Position numbers and translations under genes: made by a program
Source: Favolaschia claudopus
Lineage: Eukaryota; Basidiomycota; Agaricomycetes; Agaricales; Mycenaceae
Length of the DNA stretch: 64,000 bases
Reading direction: 5' to 3'
NCBI GenBank assembly: GCA_037176885.1
Contig: JAWWNJ010000090.1
Location: forward strand, 744,001 to 808,000
The notes under the pieces: model-generated
Told to the model about the DNA's origin: nothing
The model's input: only the letters and a program-made list of their open reading frames with translations
Database searches by the model: none
Part shown: positions 44,254 to 57,420 of the stretch, piece after piece
How positions within the stretch are numbered: position 1 is the first letter of the stretch
Layout of the letters: every line of letters starts with the position of its first letter

Positions 44254-45667
44254 ATGCCACCACAGTCACTCCCAGCTATCGACGCTGTTCAGCTCGACGA
44301 TGAAGGTCTCAGTCTCTGGCTAACTATACTTCGAGCAGAAGCCGCTGCAGCTGACGTCGCACCGAAATTTCATTCAAAATACAACAATAATCTCATCGCT
44401 GTGCGGGTACTCAGTACTGGGCTTCCTACTTCAGGATTTCTGGCAACATAACGCACATTCCTTTGGTCTCGTTCCCTACCGCCGACTGCGTCAGGAGATT
44501 ACTTCGTCTTTAAGGATTCCAGACGTCGTTGTGGGCTCGGAAGATGAAGCCAAAAAACAAAACAGCAATTTGTATGAGCTGGGCTTGTTCTATCGAAATC
44601 ATATGATGCGCGTCTGTGGGTGGATCCAAGGACCATCCCTGGTGAATATCACTCCAGCCAATATTTAGTTCGATCCAACACTGGCCCCTTGCCTGTAACC
44701 TCAGAGCATCCGTCCCCGCCTTCCTTCAACGAATTTCAAGAGCGAATGATAGCTGTAATGGAAACACCACAAACAAGGTCCGACGCCCGCAAGCATGTAA
44801 GCGCGCTCAATAGAGCTTTGCAGTTTACTGACTCGTCCGTAAACTGACTCGTCCAGGCTCTTCTCCGTGACGGCTACCGATGCTCGCTCACCGGAGTATT
44901 TGACTACTCCTCATGCAAAGAATTCCCCGAATTGCGCGCTCTCGCAAACGCTTCGGGGGCAAAGCGAGGAATTTTGAAATGCGCTCATATCTTGACTGAT
45001 TCGGCTAATAAAGTAAGATTCTGTTAATCTATGTAAAGAAACAATGCATTTATCTTGTCCAAGGAAGAGTATGCGGTCTCCGCAACAGCTATTCTTACGA
45101 TGTTTGGTCTTCATGCCAGCGGCAACAAGGAATCGCTCATTGGTGACAACGTCAACAAACATTTCAACCTCATAACCATGGTGGACAGTCTGCACACTCT
45201 CTTCCATCGTCTGGTGTTCTGGTTCGAAGAAGTGATTGGGGAGGTACGTCGATCACTGTCCATTTGTGTGAATTTTCCCTCAAACACGACACAATATATC
45301 ACAGCCAGATACATACGATATTTGTTCTTCAGATCCCGAATTTTTCGCTGTCGTGCCTGCTCCTCCCCGACGCGTAACATTTGCAGTCGATCCAGACGTC
45401 GCCGCAGCTTGTAAGGCACAAGGCAAGGACGCACCGCAACTCCCATCGCCCGTCCTCCTCGCCGTCCGCGCAACGTGCTCGCGAGTTGCTCACATGGCTG
45501 GCGCGGTTGAGCAAGCGGATCAGATCCTTCGCGATCTTGAAGACATATCGGCGTTGGCGGAGGATGGGTCTACGGCCGATCTCTTTACATCGCGCTTGTT
45601 GCAATTGCTGCCTAGTTCCAGCATTCGCGGCGGAGCTCCCGTTATTGACGAGGACAGCCAAAACTAA
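44254..45667 (+). CDS. HNH-endonuclease-domain protein
   Basis: From ATG 44254, MPPQSLPAIDAVQLDDEG; a small N-terminal domain; then, after several introns, the HNH_2-type core LLRDGYRCSLTGVFDYSSC (Cys pair) with KCAHILTDSANK (the AHI His) and DNVNKHFNLITMVDSLHTLFHRLVFWFE (the N...D...H pattern of HNH domains). The C-terminal half (PAPPRRVTFAVDPDVAAACK onward) is a helical tail ending VIDEDSQN, TAA 45665. Proteins of this type are numerous in agarics; their role is unknown. They resemble neither homing endonucleases nor any defence system I can name. The N-terminal exon borders are uncertain. Confidence 0.72.
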
Positions 45668-46443
45668 GCAGTGTGAAGCTCCGAGTTTCTGTGGTTTCAT
45701 CTACTACGCTTTCATATCACGGCTCATCATCGCCGGTGAGAGCACCCCCAGTTTATGCCACTCGAGCTAACCGCGACACGACAGCCCTCGACGCTATGGG
45801 AAACTGAAGGCTCAAACTCTGTGCAGAATGTAGAGCAAATCGCAATGGACGAGCTGGAATCGTCAAAAATCAAGATATATGCCTAGCCCTTGGATTTCGC
45901 GGTGCCCAAGATATCTCAGTTGAAAACGGTCAAATAACAAGATGTTACTTCCACAACCAAGCTCAACTTGAGAAGATGGCAGATACAGTGGTCGCAAAAT
46001 TCATCGAAGTAGAAGAAAGTTTGAACATCGTGCGTGGCTTTTCCGAGTATTTCGAGTGTAACCTCCAGTGTATTAACACAATATCAACTGCTTTACTTTC
46101 TCGCGCGCCTTGACATTTTTCTCAAATTCCTCGCTCAAACGCGCCGGATTTTCTTAGGTCGAACGTCCGCACGTCGTCCCCGTCACACCCTCGAATTCTT
46201 CCAACCATTTGAACCTCGTTTTCCTCTCTCTCGCTCAATCTCGCTTTCAGAAGCTGCTTATAACCTCCGCAGTTTCTCACGTCGCGTATCATTGCTATCT
46301 TGTCATCAATGCATGTCAGTCAGGAATAACACCTGGACATAACTCGGCTGGTACCTTGCCATCGTTCATCACGTCTTCGCGTCTCTTCTTTCTTTCTGTC
46401 TCTACTCTCTCGTGTTCTTCCTGTCCTTCCACTTTCCCCCAGA
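45668..46443. other. Intergenic stretch with an unexplained open segment
   Basis: On the plus strand 45808-46113 is open for about 101 codons, without an ATG at its start, and reads like protein: RLKLCAECRANRNGRAG, LALGFRGAQDISVENG, RCYFHNQAQLEKMADTVV, AKFIEVEESLN. It has a CxxC pair. It could be an exon of an unrecognised gene, an extra exon of the HNH gene, or a relic. The rest (46120-46443) is CT-rich promoter-like sequence before GT61 copy B. Confidence 0.4.
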
Positions 46444-48414
46444 ATGGGGTTCGCCCCTCCGACCCCGCGCGAGATCTTGCTCATTTTTCTCTTGCTAGCA
46501 AGCCTCTACGTGATCTTCATCTGGGAAACTCACCGCGAGCAGTTTCTTCCGGTTCCCTTCCAGTCGAGTTCCCCGAACTCAAGCTCAAATTCCGTTCAAA
46601 GTCCGGCAGAACAAGAACTACAAGTCTACCAAACACGCGTGAGCTGGGAACATCCCAAGGCGCAGGTGCCGCAGACAAGAATCATTGCGCATGCCCCAGG
46701 TATGTAAGCGACCCAGACTCCACGCGTTTGCTGAGTTTCTGGCGCAAAGGCTGGTCCATCATCGACTCCTTGTACATCTTCAAAGGTGTAGTGTACATCG
46801 TCTCCGACGTGCCGAGCAGCATCCCGAACGTCTCCGCGATCTATTCCAAGGGCATTGATATCGAGCTGGGACGGGAAGCCGAGCTCGCTAGGCTACCCGA
46901 TGATACGGATATTCGCGTCATTTCGACGCGGGAAGCACGACGAGTGTTCGGCAAGGGGGCGCAGTTTCTGGATGGTGTTACCGTGCGTGGATTCTGCTTG
47001 AATTGCACTCTCGCGGACGATTTGTGACGATGATGGAACGCAGATTCTGGTGAATGACCCGCCGCAGTTGTGAGCATTTATCTGTTCTACTATGAGGGAG
47101 ACGTAGTGAATTCGAGTGTGAATTCCATAGCGTCCGCCACTACTACCACTGGGCTGCCGAACTTTTCTTCGGCCTCTGGCGCACCTACTCCTCCCTAGAC
47201 CCATCCATCCCCGCCTCCGGACGCCCCACATCCCTCCCTCCCCCACGGCGCATGTGGTTTCCCCGCGTCGACGCCTTCCGCTGGCGGGACTACTCCTTCA
47301 TGAACCAATACATCCTCCGCGCGTCCTTCCCCGCGCTCACCATGGAGTTCATCGACGACTGGGACGACCGCCGCAACATGGGCGTGCCCTGGGTCCTCGA
47401 GCGCGTGGTAGTCGCGGATCGGTCGGCGGCGATGGGGGCGTTGAATTATCAGCGGTATCAGAGGACAGCGGCGAGTGCGTTTGGGCTGGGGAGGGGGAGC
47501 GCGAGTTGGTGGATGGTGATACGGGGGAATGTGGTAAGGTTTGCGGGGATGGAAGAGGAGGAGGAGGGTGAGGTGGGGGCGGTGACGGTGGATGAGGATG
47601 AGGATGAGGATGAGGAGGAGGGTGGGACGGGGGCGGGGGTGGTGGCGGTGGCGGAGGGGGCAAGTAAGGCCAATGGCATTGTGATCACTTACATATCAAG
47701 GCAGGAATGGGGGCGGAGGATGCTGATTCAGCAGGACCACGATAAGCTGGTGCGCGAGCTGAGGAAGCTCGAGAGGGTGTACGGGTGGGAGGTGAACATC
47801 GTGATGGCGGAGAAGATGACGAGGCTAGAGCAGTTGAGGTTGGCGGCGCGGACGACGGTCAGTGGGCGTGTGGCTCTAACTTCGCTGGTGCATTGACCTG
47901 CTCAAGATAATGATGGGTGTGCACGGCAACGGACTAACCAATCTCGTCTGGATGAAGCCAAACTCGCGCTCCACGGTTATGGAATTCTTTTACCCAGGTA
48001 CGGGACGCATGTTTGCGACATATACTTTGCCTGCTCATTCTTGTTGTGCGCAGGCGGTTTTGCCCACGACTACGAATATACAACTCGGGCGCTCGGTTGG
48101 CTTATTCGATGCTTGATACGCCTCGAAACTCACTCATGATTAAGGCATGACACACTACGGGTTCTGGAACGACGCGTGAGTATGGATTCCTTGCGTGCAG
48201 CAACTACCTTACATTTTCTCAATAGCGCATTCACGTCACCAGATTTACCGCTACCCTCCTATCCGGAAGGCTTCCAAGGTCGACTCACTGCGCCTTGTTA
48301 TTTGCCTCTCTCATGTTTCTGCTTGTAGGAAATTCGATTCCGCTAGACGGAGAGGCGGTGGCGGCGCTGTGTATACAACGACTCACATTAGAAGAGGAGG
48401 TGGACGATGGTTAG
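46444..48414 (+). CDS. GT61 family glycosyltransferase, copy B
   Basis: Paralogue of the gene at 42373-44182. From ATG 46444, MGFAPPTPREILLIFLLLAS is a signal anchor, followed by a Ser-rich stem. Then: WSIIDSLYIFKGVVYIVSDV, LPDDTDIRVISTREARRVFG, YHHYYHWAAELFFGLWRTYS, RVDAFRWRDYSFMNQYILR, LTMEFIDDWDDRRNMGVPWV, VITYISRQEWGRRML and IMMGVHGNGLTNLVWM, then FFYPGGFAHDYEYTTRALG, ending TLEEEVDDG with TAG 48412. In the middle (about 47555-47670) it carries an acidic and Gly/Val-rich insertion coded by GATGAG repeats that copy A lacks. Copy A has the short DMHEGSSTTATP segment there. Introns occur at about 46700, 46985, 47855 and 47997. The substrate is unknown. Confidence 0.83.
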
Positions 48415-48620
48415 GTTATTCGCTGATGGTTGTGAGACTGACACTGTATCCTTTAGTTGCTGCCTGTTGTGAATCGCACAGGAATATTGTATCGTTAAGT
48501 TCAAAGCTTTCCATGACGCTCACTAAACTCAAGTCACACAAGATGCGTACAAGAAGCAGACCCGTTTATTTGCCCCAGACCCAATAAAAAGAATAGTAAT
48601 ACAACAGAGGAATAAATAAT

Positions 48621-49664
48621 CTACTGGTTCTCGTCGTGGGACTCGTAGTGGTTGTGATAATCACCAGAGCCTGCGGGAGTAATCGGGGTGTCGATAACCT
48701 GGTCGTCTTGCTCGTCGCGGCGCATAGCGGGCATCGCCGGCATTGCAGGCATTGCGGGCATCCCCGGCTCCGATTCGTCTTGGTCGGGCTCCTTCTCCTT
48801 GTGACTGTGAATGTCGCCGCCGAGTGCAGTGAAGTCGTTCGTCTTGTGTCCGTTAGACGACTCATCCGAGTGCTCGTGGGCGGTCTGGCCTTCGGAGCCT
48901 GGGCCAACGCCAATGAGATCGTAGTCGGCTGAGCTGCTACCGTCCTTGTTCTTGCGCTCGTCGGCCTGGGTGATGGGGGCGGGATTCTTGTGGAGCTTGC
49001 GGACGGGCTCGGGCTGCATGATGGCGAGGTCGGAATTGTCGCCAGGGTTCTGCGCCATGCCAGAGGATCCTGGACCCATAGCGGCGTCCTGGATGATGTT
49101 GAGAACGGGAGGGACTCCGGGGAGGTCGCGGGCGTAGGCGCGGTGGATGGGAGCGTGCTCGACGGGCTCGGGAGTGTCGACGTCGGAACGAGGGCGTTGG
49201 ATGTTCGGCATCGACTTGGGCGGGACGGGGAGCGCCTTAGGCGGGACAGGAACAGGAAGCGACTTGGTCGGGACGGCGATATCGACGTTGGGGCGGTAGA
49301 TGTCCTGCTCGACTTCGGGAAGACTGAGTTCATCGCGCTTGCGGTTGGTGGCTGCGGGAGAGAAACCGCGCTTGCGAACCATGTGCGGGGTGGGAACGGG
49401 AACAGCAGGCTTTGGGGCGTTGGGTGCGTTGGGCACGTCGCGAGGAGGGAAGTGAGGGCCAGAGACAGCGAGAGGACCGGAAACAGCGACATCGGCGGGA
49501 GGAGCGCGAGGAACGTGTTCACCAACGGACTAGAAGAGAGAATGAGCAACAGCGAGACTGCGAGAACGACAGAAACTGACCTCAGACTCGCGGAATGGGG
49601 GCATGGCGGAGGCGACGGTGCAGAGGGCGAGGAGGACGAAGAAGCGGGGAGTGAGGACGACCAT
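48621..49664 (-). CDS. Secreted low-complexity protein with Met-Pro-Ala repeats
   Basis: Exon 1 from ATG 49664 encodes a signal peptide MVVLTPRFFVLLALCTVASA followed by MPPFRESE. An intron of about 50 bp then leads to one long exon. The mature protein is Pro-rich (PVPVPPKALPVPPKSMP) with acidic and His/Asp/Glu-rich stretches (SHKEKEPDQDESEPG, GDYHNHYESHDENQ) and a tandem MPAMPAMPAMPAM repeat at about 48721-48765. It lacks cysteines in the part I could read and has no recognised domain. RKR-type dibasic sites (HMVRKRGF, NRKRDE) could be Kex2 processing sites. It may be a cell-wall or secreted peptide precursor; this is speculation. Confidence 0.72.
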
Positions 49665-49898
49665 GGTTGCTATAGACCAGTGAAAGAACGTGTATAGGAA
49701 TGCGGAGGGGATGGTGGATGTCGGGGGCAAAGAACGAACTGAAGAACATCTCAAATCTGCCCACCTTATATATGTTCGGCCAGTTTGCGCAAGTTTGTAT
49801 CCAAGAACCCATATCGGGCAATCCAATTTCCTTTTGCGGAGGTATCTGGTCAGCAGCGCAGCACAACAGCGACAAACACACTCTGACCACCATCATTC
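49665..49898. promoter_or_regulatory. Divergent promoter region, secreted protein and ARPC5
   Basis: 234 bp between divergently transcribed starts. A CTTATATATG TATA-like word lies near 49763-49772 on the plus strand. No other element can be supported. Confidence 0.4.
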
Positions 49899-50522
49899 AT
49901 GGAAGGCGCGTTCCGCAAAATCGACATCGACGCATACGACGAGGACGTCCTTCAAGAAGAAGAACTCTTTGACATTGATCCACGCGATCCCGCTCGGGTC
50001 TTGGACGATGCTAAGCAACGCCAGAGCGCAGTCCGCAGCGCACTCGCAAGGTTCGACCCATTTCATCAACTTTCAACTCAAGCTTATTGTTAGTAGGAGC
50101 GACGTCGTCGGCGCACTCAATATCGTTCTTGAGAACGCCCCATATGGCCCCAATGTAGAAGAGGCAAAGGTACGCCATAGTACTCAGCTATCGTTTGACC
50201 AGCATCATCTGAGCGCTACCTACAGACCGTCACCCTCCAAACCCTCCTCACCATCCTCAACACCACCAAAGCAACAGAAATCCCTGCTGTCGTCAAAGCT
50301 CTATCTCAGGACGGCCAGGACACACTCATGAAGTATCTCTACAAGGGCATGGCTATGCCGGGCTGGGGCGATATCAGCGGCAGTGTATTGCTGGGATGGC
50401 ACGAGAAGGTCCGTCCATCCTCTTGTTCTGCATGTTGTATCTCACTGATTCCCCTGCAGCTGACGGAAGTCGCAGGGACGGGATGTATCGTACGCACAAT
50501 GACAGACAGAAGGACCGTGTAA
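49899..50522 (+). CDS. ARC15: Arp2/3 complex subunit 5 (ARPC5, p16-Arc)
   Basis: Small helical subunit of the Arp2/3 complex that nucleates branched actin; in fungi it acts at cortical patches in endocytosis. From ATG 49899: MEGAFRKIDIDAYDEDVLQE matches the family N-terminus (FRKIDIDxYDED). After introns come SDVVGALNIVLENAPYG, TVTLQTLLTILNTTKATEIP, QDGQDTLMKYLYKGMAMPGW and the C-terminus VAGTGCIVRTMTDRRTV, which ends the family as in other eukaryotes. Four exons with short introns; the TAA is at 50520. The predicted length of about 150-155 residues is normal. Confidence 0.93.
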
Positions 50523-50873
50523 TACACCTCGCAGCACCAATGTAATTGTACCCACCACGTCCCTCTCGCGCTGCCTCACTCGCCTCCAACCTGCCCCTGA
50601 ATCCGTTTCTGGCCCTCTGCGCTCGCCTTCTGGTCTTGAGATCTCATTCACCGCGCTGACTGTTGGCGCTCGTTCATCGACTACTATCGGGCGCTTACCA
50701 CAACCCATCTCACATTCAGCTGCGGTATCAGAGTTTTTTGGCAGAATCATTCGAATCGACCGGCCCGCGACAAGCACCTGGTGACCATGTCAAGAAGCAG
50801 AAGAACTTTGCATCGAACTTCTGGTATGACGCCCTAAATACTTATAATCAAGTCAACTCCTTCTCTCCTCAAA
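50523..50873. other. Intergenic stretch before the GH20 gene
   Basis: 351 bp without a recognisable gene. A CTCCTTCTCTCCTCAAA tract directly precedes the GH20 start codon. Confidence 0.4.
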
Positions 50874-53132
50874 ATGTATCCCATCCCTCTTATCGCTGCA
50901 GCTCTCGCGACTGCAGCAACCATCTGTCAAGCCAAAACTCTCCTCAGCATACCCACATTCGACTTCAACAGCACCTCCCCCGCCGCCTCCTTCTCCCTCT
51001 CAAACCTCACCCATGTCCTCGTCGACTCCCGATTCCAGCACACCGTCGACACAGAAGGCAAAACACTCATCCCTCCCTCGCTCCTCGCATTCGGTCGAAC
51101 ATTCGCACAAGACCTCCAAGAACTAGGCCTCGAAGGAGTCCCCGTCCAGGTTTCCTCCTCGCCCCAGCACAATTCCATCTTTCTGACGATATCCACGGAC
51201 CGCTTCCTGGATGCAGCAGGCCGCCACACGTCCGAAGGGTATCGAGTGACTGTCTCCACAGATAGCATTATTATTGCAGGCGCCAGCCCCCTCGGCGCGT
51301 TCTGGGGGACGAGAACGGTGATGCAGCTAGCCAAGCTTGGGAATATGGTTCTGCCCACAGGCACGGGGACCGATGCCCCGGGTTGGGGTACGCGGGGCGT
51401 CATGGTAAGTATTCAGCAGCTCTCCCCAATCAAATGTTTCACCCAACATAGCTGGATGCCGGCCGGCACTTCTACCCGCCTCAATTCCTCCCAGAAATCT
51501 GCGCCTATCTCTCTTTCTTCAAGCAGAACACCTTCCACGTCCACCTCAGCGACAACCTCTTCAACAACGTCGATATCTACTCGAGGGAACGGTCCTTGGA
51601 TCTGTATGCTGCTTTTCGCCTCAATTCAGATGACGAGGCGGTGGAGGGGCTGGTGCGGCCGTATAGGTTCAATGAAAGCTATACGCGAGAGGTGTTTGAC
51701 TGGGTACAGGGCGAGTGCGCTGCGAGAGGAGTGACGATCATTCCAGAGCTCGAGGCGCCCGGACACGCGTTGGTCATTGCGCAGTGGAAGCCCGAGTTGG
51801 CGTTAGATGATCTCAGCCTGCTCAACATCAGGTTCGTTCGTTCCTTCACTTCTTCCCCTCAATTTTACCAGTTCCTCACGCCATGTACATACACTCCCCA
51901 GCCACCCCTCCACCATCCCAACAATGCAAACCATCTGGCGCACATTCCTCCCCTGGTTCCACTCCAAAACCGTGCACATCGGCGCCGACGAATACTCCGC
52001 CTCCCTCGCAAACGACTACATCCGCTTCGTCAACACCCTCTCCTCCTCCATTCTCGCCACCTCCAACAAAAACATCCGTATCTGGGGCACCAACGAGCCC
52101 TCCAACACCTCCACCATCAGCCCCAACATCACCATCCAGCACTGGGAATTCTTCGAAGACTCCCCCCTCGCCCTCATCCGCCAAAACTACACCCTCCTCA
52201 ACTCCGACGACGCCTTCTACATCGTGGGCAAATGGTCCGGCAGCTACCCCCAACAACTCAACCTCACGCGCATATTCGCGGGGAACCCCGCCGGAGGCGC
52301 ATTCGCACCTAATGTATTCGACACGCGGAATGCGTCGAATAATCCGAGGCGGGACGATCCCCGGGTGATAGGACATGTTGCGGCGCAGTGGAATGATTAT
52401 GGGCCGAATGCGACTACCGTGCACGAGGCGTATTATGCGTGGCGGGATGCCCTGCCTGCGCTGGCGGATAAACAGTGGGGCGGAGTTTTGACGCGGGAGG
52501 AATATGATATTATCTTCGAGGACTTGCATTCGATTATCCCGGGGCAAAATCTCGATCGGAAGGTCAAGTCGAAGGGCGATGTCATTCTGCGATATGACTT
52601 TTCCACCTTGTCAGATGGACAAATCAAAGACACCTCCGGAAATGGCTACGATGCCACCTGCATCGGCTGCACCCTCCACAACGGCAGTGGCGTCCTCTCG
52701 TTCTCCTCACCAACCAGCCGCCTCACCACCCCCCTCTCCTCCAAAGGCCGCAACTACACCCTCTCCCTCTCCCTCAACCCCTCCTCCCTCACCCCCACCG
52801 GCTCACGCATCCTCTCCGGCGCAGACTCCACCCTCGTCTTAGGCAACGGCACCCTCCCCGCCCTCGGCCTCCTCTCAGGCGGTCAAGCGTACATGCTCAA
52901 CTACACCCTCCCGCGCGACGTATGGACCGACCTGACGCTCATCGGGCGCGGAAACGCCACATTCCTGAAGGCCGGGTTGGGGGGGGCGGAGATGCAGTTT
53001 CTCGCGATCTTAGGGATTAATGGAGAGAGTTTTCAGTGGCAGCCTATCGCGATTGAGGCGCCCGTTGCGCAGATTGGTGGGGATGGGTTCTTGGGGAGTG
53101 TTAAGAAGTTTGAATTGCTTGGTAGTGCGTGA
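50874..53132 (+). CDS. Secreted GH20 beta-N-acetylhexosaminidase with C-terminal lectin-like domain
   Basis: Retaining hexosaminidase that removes terminal GlcNAc/GalNAc from chitin fragments or glycans by substrate-assisted catalysis. Signal peptide MYPIPLIAAALATAATICQA; then the N-terminal alpha/beta domain (LGAFWGTRTVMQL). After an intron (about 51405-51452) the catalytic barrel begins LDAGRHFYPPQFLPEICAYL, with NTFHVHLSDN, IIPELEAPGHA and, after a second intron near 51831-51888, the catalytic pair in VHIGADEYSA (Asp-Glu). WSGSYPQQ follows. Beyond about 52580 a separate beta-sandwich segment appears (YDFSTLSDGQIKDTSGNGYD), resembling a LamG/concanavalin-like domain, ending FLGSVKKFELLGSA. 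Many N-glycosylation sequons. It differs from the usual fungal hexosaminidase (Hex1-type), which lacks such a tail, and is closer to bacterial-type GH20 plus lectin proteins. Confidence 0.87.
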
Positions 53133-53195
53133 AAAAAAAATCTTGTGTATTCCATACATTGCTTATACGTGCATACATCTTGCTATCTATCGGAA

Positions 53196-55023
53196 TCAGT
53201 ATTGTAACCATTCGGCGGCATGAGCGTCCAAAGCCATCGGAGCCTGGCTGCTTTCGCCCTCTCTGACTGGGGTGCGCGAGAGGATGGCTGCATGTCGCAA
53301 AGCTGTCATCTCGCGCCCTCCTTCTGACCGCCAAGGCAGGCTCAAGACCGCAATCTCAGGGTCCAATGGCAAGGTCCTAGCAGGAAACGCTTGGGCTGTG
53401 GACCCAAAGGCTTCCTCTGGCGTAAGACGGCCGAACGATTGAATCCACTGACCGACTGCAGCTAGCGAAACTTGTACTTCCCATGACCCTCCTTCCTGGA
53501 ATCCCAATGATGGAGTGAGAAGATGGAGTGAGAAGATAGATGACAGTGAGGGCAATGAGACTGACCGTGACTGTTTTGCAGAGCGCAGCATTTATCCCGA
53601 ATGCCAACAAATACCCGGCAGCATGGTCGAGCGCCTGCATAGGAAACGGTCGGGGCTTCAAAGGACTCTCGTCGCCCGTGAATTCGGCATAGGCCGCAGC
53701 TTCAGCGACATTGAAACCCGTAGCCGTTTGTACCAGAGAATCAAACTTCTGGATAGTCAGAATTGCGGGAGGGAGAAAGGAATAGCAGCGTGACGATACC
53801 CCTCGACGATCCTTCCAAGGACCTTGCCAGCCCCATGCGGTGAGATTGGCCGATACGATACCAGGGCGCAATGCCGCCAATTCCGTGGGACCAAAGCCTT
53901 TGGCCTCCAGTCCGCCTGGCCGATACGCTTGTAGGAATACGTCGGCACTTGATGCCAGATGCTTGAGTTTCTCAAGATCGTGGGGTGAGGTTAGGTCGAG
54001 TTGCGTTGTGCGTTTGCCGCGAGAAGTATCGACGTCTAGAGTTGGTAGGGAGGGGAGATGTGGGGAAGTGACGAGCAGGACGTCCGCGCCATGAGCTAAG
54101 AACAGGCAAAGGCATCAGTGGCTACCACAATGGAAGATAACCTAGTTGACCTGCGAGAGTACGACCGGCAACTGGCCCTGCCAATACACGACTCAAATCA
54201 AGAACGCGTATCCCGTCCAGAGGACGAGCAAACTTAACGTCGCTCGATACCTCTCGTTTCGGAGCATCACCTATCTTGATGATTCGAACGGGAGGAACAC
54301 CTTCTAACTGCTTTGCATGAGAATGCTGGCTCCAAACCTCGAAGGACCGCATTGCCGTTGCGCACATGCCTCGTGCAGCAGCTTCTGTCTCAAACTCGAC
54401 GGCGTTCCAGGTATTTAGCGCAAATTGGACATCATCTCGAGTGGTTTCCGGAAAGTCGGGCAAATTCAGAATGGATAGAATTCCGGCCCGATGACTGAGA
54501 GACGGTCAGAGACCAAAGCTTTCTCAAGATTAAATTGTTACTGAGGGAAATTTGTGTGGATTCGAACATAGCCATCTCTCGTCTGATATAACCCAGCAAT
54601 GGTATCCCAAATGCCTCCGGGGAGTTCCCCATCGACGGTATGCCATGCTTCGCTGTCTGCGCATAAATCAGCACATCCTGGAAATTGTGGCACGAGCCAA
54701 GTTCCTGACGAAATTCAAGGACAGCATGCCGTGCGTCCACAGTAACCGCTTGGTCAATGCCCGTCCTCAGATTATGAAATTGGGCAGCAGAAAGCCCTGA
54801 TAGACCAATTGCTGTCTAGCGAAATAGAGATTTGACAGAGAAAGGGAAGAGATCTTCCTGCTACTACCTGCGCAACACTTCCGAGCTTGAAGGAGGAATT
54901 TATCGCAGAATTGGGTTGATTGGAAAGGTGCAGACGCGTCAAGGATTGTGCATTTAGACCATTGGCTAGCCAGAGACTCCTTGCAGCGTTGATTACTTCT
55001 GGGATTGCAGCAACTGAAGCCAT
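53196..55023 (-). CDS. Family III CoA-transferase (CaiB/BaiF type)
   Basis: Enzyme moving CoA between carboxylic acids, of the formyl-CoA/carnitine-CoA transferase fold. From ATG 55023 it begins MASVAAIPEVINAARSLW. The centre carries KFARPLDGIRVLDLSRVLAGPVAGRTLA, the characteristic family opening, then AHGADVLLVTSPHLPSLP, LDTSRGKRTTQLDL-like and FLQAYRPGGLEAKGFGPTEL, FDSLVQTATGFN and QALDHAAGYLLAFGIN (candidate catalytic Asp in DHA). The C-terminus is PMALDAHAAEWLQY, TGA at 53196. A long N-terminal extension precedes the hallmark block, as in other fungal members in which the family domain comes after a first, degenerate half. Several introns. It shares a 153-bp divergent promoter with the PFK2 gene. 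Substrate unknown. Confidence 0.8.
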
Positions 55024-55113
55024 AGCATGGGGAAACTATGAGGAACTTGTGAGGAACAGGTCCAAGCTGTGGTCCGAATAAGGCCGAGCGAAGAAATCAT
55101 ATGCGTCGGGTGA

Positions 55114-57141
<2,028 letters not shown>

Positions 57142-57420
57142 AGTCAAGGCGTTGATGTAAAATAAGAATGTATGCCAGACGATAATTGTTGTAATAACAT
57201 AGAATGCATGTACTGTAACAGAAAGATTCGTTACCGTAATTCACATAAACCACAGGCAGATATCTCGACGCGAACCGGCGTTTTTTTCCGGCCAGGCACC
57301 CGAACACATTTGACGCGCGTCAACAAATTGTTGACGCGTTTGATATCTTTTCTAGTTACCACCACTGTTGTTTGCCAGCTCCGGTCTTCTCAAGCTACTA
57401 GCCTACTATCACCCTCAACG

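Noticed and set aside
47349..47663. Polyproline/poly-His ORF on the minus strand
   Set aside because: It is the antisense translation of the GATGAG repeat in GT61 copy B.
48566..49549. 327-codon Pro/Ser/Thr-rich minus ORF
   Set aside because: It is an out-of-frame shadow of the secreted MPA-repeat protein, whose own frame has the signal peptide and correct splicing.
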